28,656 bases of DNA from Candidatus Scatoplasma merdavium. GTDB taxonomy: Bacteria; Bacillota_I; Bacilli_A; RFN20; CAG-288. Below, piece by piece: positions 1 to 7,616 of this stretch. Position 1 is the first letter of the stretch. Every line of letters begins with the position of its first letter. The stretch lies in NCBI GenBank assembly GCA_017694135.1, contig JADING010000051.1:1-28656 (forward strand), read 5' to 3'. Below the pieces are notes generated by a model. It was not told the DNA's origin and made no database searches. It saw nothing but the letters and a program-made list of their open reading frames with translations. A program made the position numbers and the translations under genes.

Positions 1-2
1 CG

Positions 3-824
3 AGAGAAGTTTATAATGCTAATGAATCTAAAATGAGTTTTAATCCTTTAGAATTAGCTAAAAAAAGCAACGATTTTAAATTAAGTGTAGATGAATTATA
101 TAAGTTAATTGTTAAAGGAATGTATCCAGAACTTTACGATAACCAAAATTTAGATTTAAATATGTTTTATTCAAATTACGTTACTACCTATATAGAAAGA
201 GATGTATCTCAATTAATTAATCTTAAAGATAAACTTAAATTTCAAAATTTTTTAGAAATTTTAGCTTCTTTAACTGGTCAAGAATTAGTCTATGATACTT
301 TAGCTAAAGCTCTTGGAGTTAAAGTTGATACAATTAAATCTTGGATCAGCGTTTTACTAGCTGGGGATATAATTTATCTTCTTGAACCATATAATGAATT
401 ATCAATTGTTAAAAGAATAGTTAAAAGGCCAAAAATCTATTTTTCCGATACTGGATTAGCTTGTTATTTAGCTAAACTAAATAATGAAAATGTCTTAAGA
501 AATTCAATATTTAACGGGAGATTTATCGAAACTTATATTGTTAATGAGATTAGAAAATCGTTTTTGAATAACGGAATCAAAGATAATTTTTATTACTATC
601 GAGATAAAAATCAAAATGAAATTGATTTAATTATCTTAGAAAATGGAATCTTGCATTGTATTGAATGTAAATCGGGAGTTAGCTTTACTAAAGAAGATGT
701 TAAAAGCTTTTCTAAATTAAAAGATTCAAATTATCAAATTGGTTATTCTTATTTAATTTGTAATACTGAAACGATTTATAAACTTGACGATAAAGTGTTT
801 TGTATTCCAATTTCCTCAATATGA
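3..824 (+). CDS. DUF4143 (AAA_14-type) ATPase, C-terminal part, 5' end outside the window
   Basis: This is the C-terminal part of a predicted ATPase of the AAA_14/DUF4143 family. The frame is open from the left edge (R-E-V-Y-N before the first Met at 33), so the gene begins upstream; the N-terminal AAA domain with Walker motifs, about 130 residues in this family, lies outside. Visible are the family motif TYIERDV (about residues 52-58 counted from Met33), a winged-helix-like region with VKVDTIKSW, the motif YFSDTGLACYL, and a C-terminal PD-(D/E)XK-like core, YYYRDKNQNEIDLI followed by IECKSG. These proteins are common orphan accessory genes of unknown physiological role. The gene looks more AT-rich than the rest of the window and ends with TGA at 822-824. 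A candidate terminator lies at 931-966. The family assignment is firm; the function is not known. Confidence 0.88.
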   Translation, partial: REVYNANESKMSFNPLELAKKSNDFKLSVDELYKLIVKGMYPELYDNQNLDLNMFYSNYVTTYIERDVSQLINLKDKLKFQNFLEILASLTGQELVYDTLAKALGVKVDTIKSWISVLLAGDIIYLLEPYNELSIVKRIVKRPKIYFSDTGLACYLAKLNNENVLRNSIFNGRFIETYIVNEIRKSFLNNGIKDNFYYYRDKNQNEIDLIILENGILHCIECKSGVSFTKEDVKSFSKLKDSNYQIGYSYLICNTETIYKLDDKVFCIPISSI

Positions 825-896
825 GTTTTATAAATTATCTTTTTAAAAGATCAGCAAAGGGAGTTAACTTCCAACTGTGTTCTAATAAGGAATTAT

Positions 897-939
897 TCAA
901 CTACTTGTAATTAAATACATATACTTTAACACCAATATC
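897..939 (+). repeat. 43-bp diverged intergenic repeat, copy 1
   Basis: This stretch aligns without gaps to 28381-28423 with 38 of 43 bases identical by hand alignment. Both copies lie in intergenic DNA near an accessory gene, and both run into a short hairpin at the same relative position (931-959 here, 28415-28434 in copy 2). Weaker similarity may extend to the left. The origin is unknown; a decayed mobile-element end or a small intergenic repeat family are both possible. Confidence 0.7.
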
Positions 940-966
940 CATAGTGGGCACAAATTGGTATTTTTT
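931..966 (+). terminator. Candidate terminator of the DUF4143 ATPase gene
   Basis: ACCAAT (931-936) pairs with ATTGGT (954-959) and is followed by six T (961-966). The loop is long, 17 nt, so the hairpin is weak. The position fits: about 110 bp after the ATPase stop and back to back with the tRNA terminator on the other strand. Confidence 0.45.
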
Positions 967-969
967 GAT

Positions 970-1000
970 AAAAAAACCTACAATGCTAGAGCATTATAGG
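970..1000 (-). terminator. Rho-independent terminator of tRNA-Ser
   Basis: On the minus strand CCTATAATGC (1000-991) pairs with GCATTGTAGG (986-977), with one T-G wobble and a 4-nt loop, and runs into seven T (976-970). It lies 16 bp after the tRNA 3' end. Confidence 0.85.
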
Positions 1001-1015
1001 CGGTTTTCTTAAATA

Positions 1016-1102
1016 CGGAGCAAGAGAGATTCGAACTCTCGCACAGGATAACCTGTCTAAATCCTTAGCAGGGACTCCCCTTAACCACTTGGGTATTGCT
1101 CC
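1016..1102 (-). tRNA. tRNA-Ser, anticodon GCU
   Basis: The minus strand folds as a class II tRNA of 87 nt. The acceptor stem is GGAGCAA/TTGCTCC with discriminator G, typical of tRNA-Ser. The D arm has AGTGGTTAAGG, and the anticodon loop CTGCTAA places GCT at 34-36, reading Ser codons AGC and AGU. A long variable arm follows (GACAGG...CCTGTGC region), then GAGAG-TTCGAAT-CTCTC as the T arm. CCA is not encoded; the next bases are TAT. The gene stands alone, with its own promoter (1122-1150) and terminator (970-1000). Confidence 0.95.
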
Positions 1103-1121
1103 AGTCGCATGACGCCTCTTT

Positions 1122-1150
1122 ATTATCGTTTATCGCTTTTAGGTTGTCAA
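1122..1150 (-). promoter_or_regulatory. Sigma-A promoter of tRNA-Ser
   Basis: On the minus strand a perfect -35 TTGACA (1150-1145) is followed after exactly 17 bp by GATAAT (1127-1122), 5 of 6 to the -10 consensus. Transcription would start about 13 bp before the tRNA 5' end, as expected for a strong stable-RNA promoter. Confidence 0.85.
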
Positions 1151-1176
1151 TTAAAAATATTGGTAGATTGTTTGTC

Positions 1177-1205
1177 TAGTCTACGTGACTTTTCTATTTT
1201 ATAAT
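1177..1205 (+). promoter_or_regulatory. Promoter of the RDD gene pair, leaderless start
   Basis: A perfect -10 box TATAAT lies at 1200-1205, only 8 bp before the ATG at 1214, so transcription should start at or within a base or two of the start codon. The -35 at 17-bp spacing (TAGTCT, 1177-1182) is poor. No Shine-Dalgarno sequence precedes the ATG, which fits a leaderless mRNA. Confidence 0.55.
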
Positions 1206-1213
1206 ATATTGAA

Positions 1214-2356
1214 ATGGCAGAAGGAAACGTTGAAAAAAAGAATGTTGAATATGTATCAATAACAGCACTAAGTAAGGGCAGAAGGATGCTAGTTATGCTA
1301 GGCGATATCTTTTTGACTTTTATGCTGGCGGTTTTTCTTTTTAATTTAGTTATCTTTCCGATTTTTCAGGCTGTCAGTGGATTTGAGAGTAAATATTCTG
1401 CACAGGAAAATTACGAGCGTGATAGGTATGATATTCTTTATGACAATGAAATATTGTTTTATGATTTAGATTCTACTGCAGATAAATACGATATTAATGA
1501 GAGTCTTACTTACACTGGTAAAGGATTTATAAGATATTACACATTTAAAAATGAAAGCGATAAAAAATACGAGGTATTTTATCGTTATTACACTCAAGTT
1601 TCACATAGCGTTAGTGATTCTAATTACTGGAGCGAAGTTTTTGAAAGAATGGGAAATGAGGATGTAAATAAGTTTTTTTCTGCTTCTCTTGATTCGGTTA
1701 GTTTAAAAGAAGAATACATTGAGGAGTTTAAGACGATTTTTGATGAGCAGGATGAACCTTCTAGCCAAGCGGTTCAAGATTACAACGATGTATTTAATTC
1801 AGTTTTTCTAGGGCTGTATGCGATGATGATTGACGATATTAAAATCCACGATATTTCTAGTCCAAATTACGAATTGTCATACAATGAAATGCAAGAAGAA
1901 CTTTCAAAGTTGTCATCTTATTCGGACAGTTTAGTTTATCTTTGCGCTTATGGATCTTTCGCTATTTCGTTCTTGATTTTAGAAGTTTTATATCCTTTTT
2001 TGAATAAGAAAGGGCGGACTTTAACAATGAGGATAATGAAAGCTGAAACAGTTAGCATTGATAATTACGAACATCCGCGAAAACTAAAACTGGTTTTAGT
2101 AAGCTTTTACAGACTTATTGAATCTTTGTGCTTAATTATGTTTGTTCCTTTGCCAATGGTATCTATCGGTTACGTGTTTGCTTTACCTCAATTGAGCTTT
2201 TTAACGATAGTTAGTTTAATGTATGTTTTAATCTTTGTTTTTTTCACCATATTCAATTCATTTAATCGTTCTATTTCGGACTATTTGTCGAGAACAGTTG
2301 TGCTGACAGAAGAATCTTTAAATGAGGTTTATAGAGCTAAAGGATATCAGTTATGA
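1214..2356 (+). CDS. RDD-like membrane protein with large extracytoplasmic insert (paralogue 1)
   Basis: This 380-residue membrane protein resembles the RDD family. A basic KGRRMLVMLGD motif (21-31) leads into TM1 (about 26-53). A polar, charged segment of about 185 residues (54-238) follows and is probably outside the cell, then TM2 (239-263), the NKKGRTLTMRIMKAE turn that matches the family's G-K-x-x-G-K region, and TM3 and TM4 (about 302-325 and 328-350). NRSISDYLSRTVVL (351-364) matches the C-terminal RDD signature. Typical RDD proteins are much shorter and have no such insert. The gene overlaps the next one by ATGA (2353-2356), so the two are translationally coupled, and they share architecture. 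No RBS precedes the start; see the promoter at 1177-1205. The function is unknown; some RDD proteins have been linked to ion transport. Confidence 0.7.
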   Translation: MAEGNVEKKNVEYVSITALSKGRRMLVMLGDIFLTFMLAVFLFNLVIFPIFQAVSGFESKYSAQENYERDRYDILYDNEILFYDLDSTADKYDINESLTYTGKGFIRYYTFKNESDKKYEVFYRYYTQVSHSVSDSNYWSEVFERMGNEDVNKFFSASLDSVSLKEEYIEEFKTIFDEQDEPSSQAVQDYNDVFNSVFLGLYAMMIDDIKIHDISSPNYELSYNEMQEELSKLSSYSDSLVYLCAYGSFAISFLILEVLYPFLNKKGRTLTMRIMKAETVSIDNYEHPRKLKLVLVSFYRLIESLCLIMFVPLPMVSIGYVFALPQLSFLTIVSLMYVLIFVFFTIFNSFNRSISDYLSRTVVLTEESLNEVYRAKGYQL

Positions 2357-3432
2357 GTATTGAAGATGAAAAAGTTGAGGTTGTTTCTGGGCAATTAACT
2401 CCTATTGAAAAACATGTAGAAACACCAGTAAAAAAGATAGAAATTCACTATGTTAGAGCACTGTTCCACAGAAGAGTGTTAGCTAACTTAATTGACTTTC
2501 TTTTGTTTATCGTAGCTTTCTTATCTCTATTTATGCTAGTTAGATATATTGTAACTTCTACGCCGGAATACAAAGTTAAAGAAGACGAGTTATCGCGTTT
2601 GAGATTAGATAGTTCTTTATATGTTGAAGTAAACGAGGAACAACAGGATATAGTCACTTATTTAAATTCCCAAGATATTGCTGCTAGCGAAAAATATAAC
2701 CGCGGTTATTCCACTATTGAAGAATTTATTTCTTTTGCTTATTTAAAAGGAGGAAATGAATTAGGAGATGAAATATTAGAAAACTTTCAAAATTGCATGT
2801 TGGATGAAAATATGACCTTTGAGGGGCAACAGATGTATATTTCAGATCTTGCTTCATCTTTAGGGATAAAGCGAAACCCCGATTGCAAAGCAAACTATCA
2901 AGAATATTATAATAGAGCAATCTCTCCTTACATTGATGAACAGTGCCAAGGCTATTTGGTAAGTTCTATCCCGGGATATTTTGAAAATACTAAATATATT
3001 TCTAATATGTTAATTTTTGTTGAGCTTCCTATTAGTTATTGTATAGGGGGAATTTTAATATACCTTATTCCAACTTTGATTTTCAGAAGAGGGAGAAAGA
3101 CTATAGGGAAAGCTATTTACAAAATTGGATTGGTTGATTCAACCACACTTTTAAATCCGAAATTTTCTAAGTCTCTAGCTCGGTTTGCGATATTTTTCTT
3201 CGCTGAGCTTTTATTAGCGCCTTTTACTTTGTGTATTCCTTTTATTATTTCTGTTTCTCTAATGGGATTTTCTAAAAAGAGACAAGGTTTTCCAGATTAT
3301 TTGTTGAATTTGCAAGAGGTTGATAACTCTAGAGAAAAGATATATTTCTCTAAGAATGAAATTATTGTTGAATCGATGAATTCTAATAAAAAACCTGTCG
3401 ATTTTGAACCTATAAGTAGATTAGATAAATAA
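2353..3432 (+). CDS. RDD family membrane protein with large extracytoplasmic insert (paralogue 2)
   Basis: This is a clearer RDD-family protein of 359 residues. It has HRRVLANLIDFLLF (39-52) with the conserved Arg and Asp entering TM1 (about 44-67), a polar loop of about 150 residues, TM2 (about 218-244), GRKTIGKAIYKIGLVD (247-262), TM3 (about 275-305, probably two crossings) and the terminal signature FPDYLLNLQEVD (313-324). The charged 35-residue N-terminal tail and the C-terminal tail are probably cytoplasmic. It starts inside the stop codon of paralogue 1, with an AAGGAT ribosome-binding site about 9 nt upstream. The shared layout suggests that the two arose by duplication and form a heteromeric complex. 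The substrate is unknown. Confidence 0.8.
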   Translation: MSIEDEKVEVVSGQLTPIEKHVETPVKKIEIHYVRALFHRRVLANLIDFLLFIVAFLSLFMLVRYIVTSTPEYKVKEDELSRLRLDSSLYVEVNEEQQDIVTYLNSQDIAASEKYNRGYSTIEEFISFAYLKGGNELGDEILENFQNCMLDENMTFEGQQMYISDLASSLGIKRNPDCKANYQEYYNRAISPYIDEQCQGYLVSSIPGYFENTKYISNMLIFVELPISYCIGGILIYLIPTLIFRRGRKTIGKAIYKIGLVDSTTLLNPKFSKSLARFAIFFFAELLLAPFTLCIPFIISVSLMGFSKKRQGFPDYLLNLQEVDNSREKIYFSKNEIIVESMNSNKKPVDFEPISRLDK

Positions 3433-3550
3433 AGCGACTAATTGCATATTATTATAGATGTATATTAATAAGGATTTATAGATTGAGCTGTTTGACTGTG
3501 TTTTGTTATATTCTTGTAAAATCTGCGTCAAAACAGGTAAATATCAGGCT

Positions 3551-3571
3551 AATTTTACTGATTGTAAAATT
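3551..3571. promoter_or_regulatory. Perfect inverted repeat upstream of the transporter operon promoter
   Basis: AATTTTAC (3551-3558) and GTAAAATT (3564-3571) form a perfect 8-bp inverted repeat with a 5-nt centre, ending 6 bp before the -35 box at 3578. It could be an operator for a dimeric regulator. No T-run follows, so a terminator for the RDD genes is less likely. A second, weak promoter-like pair, TTGACT (3492) and TGTAAA (3515), lies upstream. Confidence 0.4.
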
Positions 3572-3577
3572 GTATCG

Positions 3578-3606
3578 TTGTAAAGCTCGTTTGTTTTTCT
3601 TATAAT
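3578..3606 (+). promoter_or_regulatory. Sigma-A promoter of the nuclease/ABC transporter operon
   Basis: TTGTAA (3578-3583) and a perfect TATAAT (3601-3606) are separated by exactly 17 bp. Transcription would start near 3613, leaving a leader of about 40 nt. An AGGAGG at 3635-3640 sits 14 nt before the ATG at 3655, slightly farther than usual, and there is no closer start codon. Confidence 0.8.
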
Positions 3607-3654
3607 AAATCTGAAATCGAAGTAGCTTTTTATTAGGAGGGCCCACTCGACAAC

Positions 3655-5673
3655 ATGATTCTTAAACGTATTACGGGTGCATTGGTGTTAGCGCTGGGAG
3701 TATTTTCTCTTGGTGTTTCTAACTCACCCTCTTCTCTTTATGATGCTCCAATTCACAATGCCAAGAACGCGTTGGCAACCTCAACTGATAGTGAAGAAAT
3801 CGGCGTTGAATACGATGGCGCCGGTTTTAACGAATCGGAGACTATTCCTTTAGGGGAACAGATGTTAGTGTCTATTACATCATCCACATACACCGATACC
3901 ACTCAATCTTATACATTTAGATTCTCATCGCAGTTTAATACTTATTACACCAGATATCGCGATTTGAATTTCACAATTAATGATCCGACATTTGATGTTA
4001 ACGCGGATTATTCTACCGGTTTACCTGATTCAGAGCTTCCTCATTTTGATGCTTATGTTTATTCAATTAAACCCCGTACATCTGGTTCTAATAGAGGGCA
4101 TGTTATTATTCCTAGTCAAGTTGTCAGAAAAGGCTTTTATGTTTTAGATATTGTTGGCATCATGTCTGATGCTGTTATTGAGGATCAGGCAGAAGGCATA
4201 GAGGCCATTGATATTCCTTCTAGCGTAGTTAGTGTTTATGATAACGCTTTAACTAATTTGCCAGAAACATGTGAAATTAATGTTGCTTATGCTGAAGATA
4301 ATTTACCCGAAGGGTATTCAGAATTTTGGACTGATAGTTCCAATGTCAACTATGGCGTTGAATTAGAAGAAACTAGTTATAACGTTTCTGGAACTTCTTC
4401 TATCGGTACTGGAGAAAACTTCATTTACGGGTTTTTAGGAAATGAACAGACTGGAATTGAACAGCTTCCACTTCGTGTTACTTACGATGTAGTACATGCT
4501 GATGGGTCTGTTGAAACTAAACATTTCTATCCTGAAATTGAACATTCCCAGGGCAATAGATATGAAGGATGCGGAAGTTCAATTGCCAGTTCTTCTGCTA
4601 CAAAGTTTGTCGATATTCCGCTTGCGAAAGGCGATTCTATCGATGATGAATCTATAGTTTTATCTAATATTTATAAAGCTGAAAGAAGCGAGATATCTCA
4701 GCGTTATGAACCGTTGGTATCAGATGGCCAATTTTCCGTTCACCCTTCGATTAGTTACAAAGAGAAATATTCTGTAGATTACTTCTTAAATATGGAATAT
4801 GATTCTACGAAGTCTTTCGGTGGCTACACTTACGTTTCTACTAAGATTGATCAGCAACCTGACATATATCAAGAGTTGAACTATTCTACTTACTCTTCTT
4901 ATAAAGACAGACTTGAAAGTAATTCTAACTATCAAATTCGCTATCGTTTTACGCAAATAGCAACAGGTAATTATAAAGTTAGTTATTTATCTAACAACGA
5001 AATTAAAACTGTTGAAATTTCTACTGAGTCTCCTGTCGCTTATTTCCAAATTAAAAAAGGAAATGACAATCTCGTTACATTTGAATTTAAAAACGAATGG
5101 GTTGGAGATGATTTTGATCCGAAGAATCTCGTCAGTTTCTCCTTAGAAGGCATGAGCATTACTCTCGATATCTTCAATAAATCAACTAACGCTATCATTA
5201 CTAAATCTAATGTTTCCACTAGATTTGGTTCCATTCCTATTTATGAACAGAGTTTTGATTTGAACTTCTTATCAGTCAATTCTATGTACATCTTTATTTT
5301 TGTAGGTTATGTCGCTTTGTTTGCTGCTGTTACTGCGGCTAACTTCTTCTACAAGAAGAACAAATATAAAAACGATGAGTTTAAGCGTGTTAATCCACGT
5401 TCGTTCTTCATTAATGCTGGTGTAGCTTTGGTAGGTGTAGGTACAATTTTGTTATCTATTCTAACCATTGTCTCACGTGCTACTTTCTTGAATAACTCAG
5501 TTGTTACTTATAACCCTATCGATGTAGTTGTCATTGTTTCCTCTATCTTCGCCGTTCTTTTCCTCGGCTATTACATTCGTTACTTTGTTACAGAATTTAA
5601 AGCTTATAGAGAAAAGAAGAAAGTTGAAGCGTTAAAACTCAATGAAGATAAAGCTGATGATGGTACTAATTAA
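3655..5673 (+). CDS. Large surface-exposed membrane protein, three C-terminal TM segments, function unknown
   Basis: I do not recognise this 672-residue protein as a named family. It has an N-terminal signal-like segment (hydrophobic 7-22; no lipobox Cys), a long polar, Ser/Tyr/Asp-rich extracellular region (about 42-540) and three C-terminal TM helices (about 543-565, 583-606, 622-645) with short basic loops and a charged cytoplasmic tail. Around residues 150-205 there is a BspA-like LRR_5 flavour: HVIIPSQVVRKGFYVLDIVG, then IDIPSSVVSVYDNALTNLP. It is the first gene of the operon, 21 bp before the ABC ATPase, so it is probably an accessory subunit or surface receptor of the transporter. The signal-peptide cleavage site is unclear; ALA at 39-41 is possible. 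The gene is intact. Confidence 0.65.
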   Translation: MILKRITGALVLALGVFSLGVSNSPSSLYDAPIHNAKNALATSTDSEEIGVEYDGAGFNESETIPLGEQMLVSITSSTYTDTTQSYTFRFSSQFNTYYTRYRDLNFTINDPTFDVNADYSTGLPDSELPHFDAYVYSIKPRTSGSNRGHVIIPSQVVRKGFYVLDIVGIMSDAVIEDQAEGIEAIDIPSSVVSVYDNALTNLPETCEINVAYAEDNLPEGYSEFWTDSSNVNYGVELEETSYNVSGTSSIGTGENFIYGFLGNEQTGIEQLPLRVTYDVVHADGSVETKHFYPEIEHSQGNRYEGCGSSIASSSATKFVDIPLAKGDSIDDESIVLSNIYKAERSEISQRYEPLVSDGQFSVHPSISYKEKYSVDYFLNMEYDSTKSFGGYTYVSTKIDQQPDIYQELNYSTYSSYKDRLESNSNYQIRYRFTQIATGNYKVSYLSNNEIKTVEISTESPVAYFQIKKGNDNLVTFEFKNEWVGDDFDPKNLVSFSLEGMSITLDIFNKSTNAIITKSNVSTRFGSIPIYEQSFDLNFLSVNSMYIFIFVGYVALFAAVTAANFFYKKNKYKNDEFKRVNPRSFFINAGVALVGVGTILLSILTIVSRATFLNNSVVTYNPIDVVVIVSSIFAVLFLGYYIRYFVTEFKAYREKKKVEALKLNEDKADDGTN

Positions 5674-5694
5674 AGAATAAAGGAGCGAACACAT

Positions 5695-7608
5695 ATGGAA
5701 ATTCGTATTAAGGAACTGACTAAAATCTTCCCGGGTGATGCTAAAAAGCACATTCGTGACACCGTGGCTGTCAAGGACTTAGACTTTGAAGTCCCCGATG
5801 GCAAACTTGTCGGTTTATTAGGGCCTTCTGGTTGTGGTAAATCTACAACCCTTTATATGATTTCTGGTCTGCAAGTTCCGACCAGCGGTGAAGTTTGGTT
5901 CGGTGATCAGGAAGTTACTAATTTGGCTCCGGAAAAACGCGGTATCGGTTTGGTTTTCCAAAACTACGCTTTGTATCCGCATATGAGCATTTATAAAAAT
6001 ATTGAATTTCCTCTTACTAATTTGAAAGTTGAAGTTCCTTTAGTCACTTTCTATGATTTCCATTTGGTATACACTTACACATTAAAGAAAGATGATATTG
6101 TTGATGGTATCGTTAAGTCCATTGCTTCTTTGGTTAAGAGAATCGGCTTGAAAAAGAAAGCTTGTATGGTTACTACAAGCACACAAGCCGGAGTTTTAAC
6201 TATAGACATTAAACTTCACGATATTTCAGAAGCGAGCGAAGATCTCTTTAAAGAAAATATGCCTTTGATTATTGAGGCAACCCTTATTAGCGAAGAAAAG
6301 ATTCAAACTTCAGAAGCTAAATACGACGCTTCGTTCCGCGCCACTATCAATGTTAAATCTGATGAAGATGTTCTTGATTTGCTATTTAAAGGCCGTTTAA
6401 CTCGCGACTTTGTAACTGACAAAATCGATGAAACCATTAACGCTTTAAAAACCGCTTTAAAACCTTATGGTAATTCTGAAGGCGTCATTATTACTCGTTT
6501 GCCGACCGGCGAATATGAAGCCATGGTTCGTGCTGTTAATGTAAAATCTACCAATTATGAAAAGTTAGTTGGAGATCTTAACAAAGCCGCTTTCTTTTCT
6601 ACGAGCACTTGCTCGATTGTTAAAGTTAAGAACCACCATTTGGTTCAGCGCTTTAGAAAGATGTTCCTCAAGAGAAAAATTCACGGTTCTGATTTAAAGC
6701 TTTATTACGCTAATAATCAATCTAAGGTTTTCTTCACTGTTACAAAGATTACTAAACCTGAGAGTGAAGAAATGAAAAACATTTTTGAGAATGAATTCCA
6801 GCTTACTGATATTGAGATGGAACTTAAACAGGCTATTACTCACCGTAAACTTACTAAAGAAGAAAGAAGAGATATCGTTATGGATACCGCAAAGTTGGTT
6901 CAAGTTGACGAATATTTGCAGCGTAAACCTTCTCAACTTTCAGGTGGTCAACAACAGCGTGTTGCTATTGCCCGTGCTTTAGTTAAAAAACCTAAGGTTC
7001 TTCTTTTAGACGAACCTCTTTCTAACTTGGATGCTCGTTTGAGATTGCAGACTCGTGAAGAAATCCGCCGCATTCAGCAGGAAACAGGTATTACTACTGT
7101 TTTCGTTACTCACGACCAGGAAGAAGCTATGTCGATTTCTGATCAAATTGTCGTTATGAAATTAGGTGAAATGCAGCAAATCGATTCACCGCAGAACGTT
7201 TATAACAATCCGGCGAACCTCTTCGTTGCCCAGTTCTTAGGAACCCCTCCTATTAACGTTTTTGATGGGTATATTAAAGATAAAAAGATTTATATTGGCG
7301 ATGATATTATTGCGGAAGTTAAAAAGGACATCCCTGATCAACAGCTTAAGATTGCTATTCGTCCAGAAGGTTTCCAAATTGAATCTGATAGAAACAAATA
7401 CGGTTTAACTTGCGAGGTTGAACAGCTTCAGATTCTCGGCCGCGATATTTCTATTATTGCTCGTAACCCTCAATGCACTAAACCTACCTTTAAGTTCATC
7501 ATTTCTGCGGAGGATGAAACCACTGCTAAGAAACTTAAACTTAAAGTTAAACCTAATAAAATGTTCATATTTGATGTCGTTACTGAAAAGCGCATCTACA
7601 CCGAATAG
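5695..7608 (+). CDS. ABC importer ATPase (MalK/UgpC/MsmK family) with insertion of about 270 residues
   Basis: This ATP-binding subunit energises the transporter. It has Walker A GPSGCGKST (43-51), Q-loop Gln89 (VFQNYALYPH), signature LSGGQQ (415-420), Walker B VLLLDE (435-440), D-loop SNLD (443-446) and H-loop His473, so all ATPase residues are present. The C-terminal part from about 515 fits the TOBE regulatory domain of CUT1-type ATPases. It is 637 residues long against about 370 for MalK, because about residues 111-384 form an insertion between the Q-loop and the signature, in the helical subdomain that faces the permeases. The insert is mixed alpha/beta, Lys/Glu-rich, and matches no domain I know. 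A long ATPase of this kind is also found, as I recall, in MG187/MPN134 of mycoplasmas, next to a surface nuclease as here. A good RBS (AAGGAG) precedes it, and the stop is followed at once by the permease gene. Confidence 0.92.
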   Translation: MEIRIKELTKIFPGDAKKHIRDTVAVKDLDFEVPDGKLVGLLGPSGCGKSTTLYMISGLQVPTSGEVWFGDQEVTNLAPEKRGIGLVFQNYALYPHMSIYKNIEFPLTNLKVEVPLVTFYDFHLVYTYTLKKDDIVDGIVKSIASLVKRIGLKKKACMVTTSTQAGVLTIDIKLHDISEASEDLFKENMPLIIEATLISEEKIQTSEAKYDASFRATINVKSDEDVLDLLFKGRLTRDFVTDKIDETINALKTALKPYGNSEGVIITRLPTGEYEAMVRAVNVKSTNYEKLVGDLNKAAFFSTSTCSIVKVKNHHLVQRFRKMFLKRKIHGSDLKLYYANNQSKVFFTVTKITKPESEEMKNIFENEFQLTDIEMELKQAITHRKLTKEERRDIVMDTAKLVQVDEYLQRKPSQLSGGQQQRVAIARALVKKPKVLLLDEPLSNLDARLRLQTREEIRRIQQETGITTVFVTHDQEEAMSISDQIVVMKLGEMQQIDSPQNVYNNPANLFVAQFLGTPPINVFDGYIKDKKIYIGDDIIAEVKKDIPDQQLKIAIRPEGFQIESDRNKYGLTCEVEQLQILGRDISIIARNPQCTKPTFKFIISAEDETTAKKLKLKVKPNKMFIFDVVTEKRIYTE

Positions 7609-7616
7609 GAGTCAGT

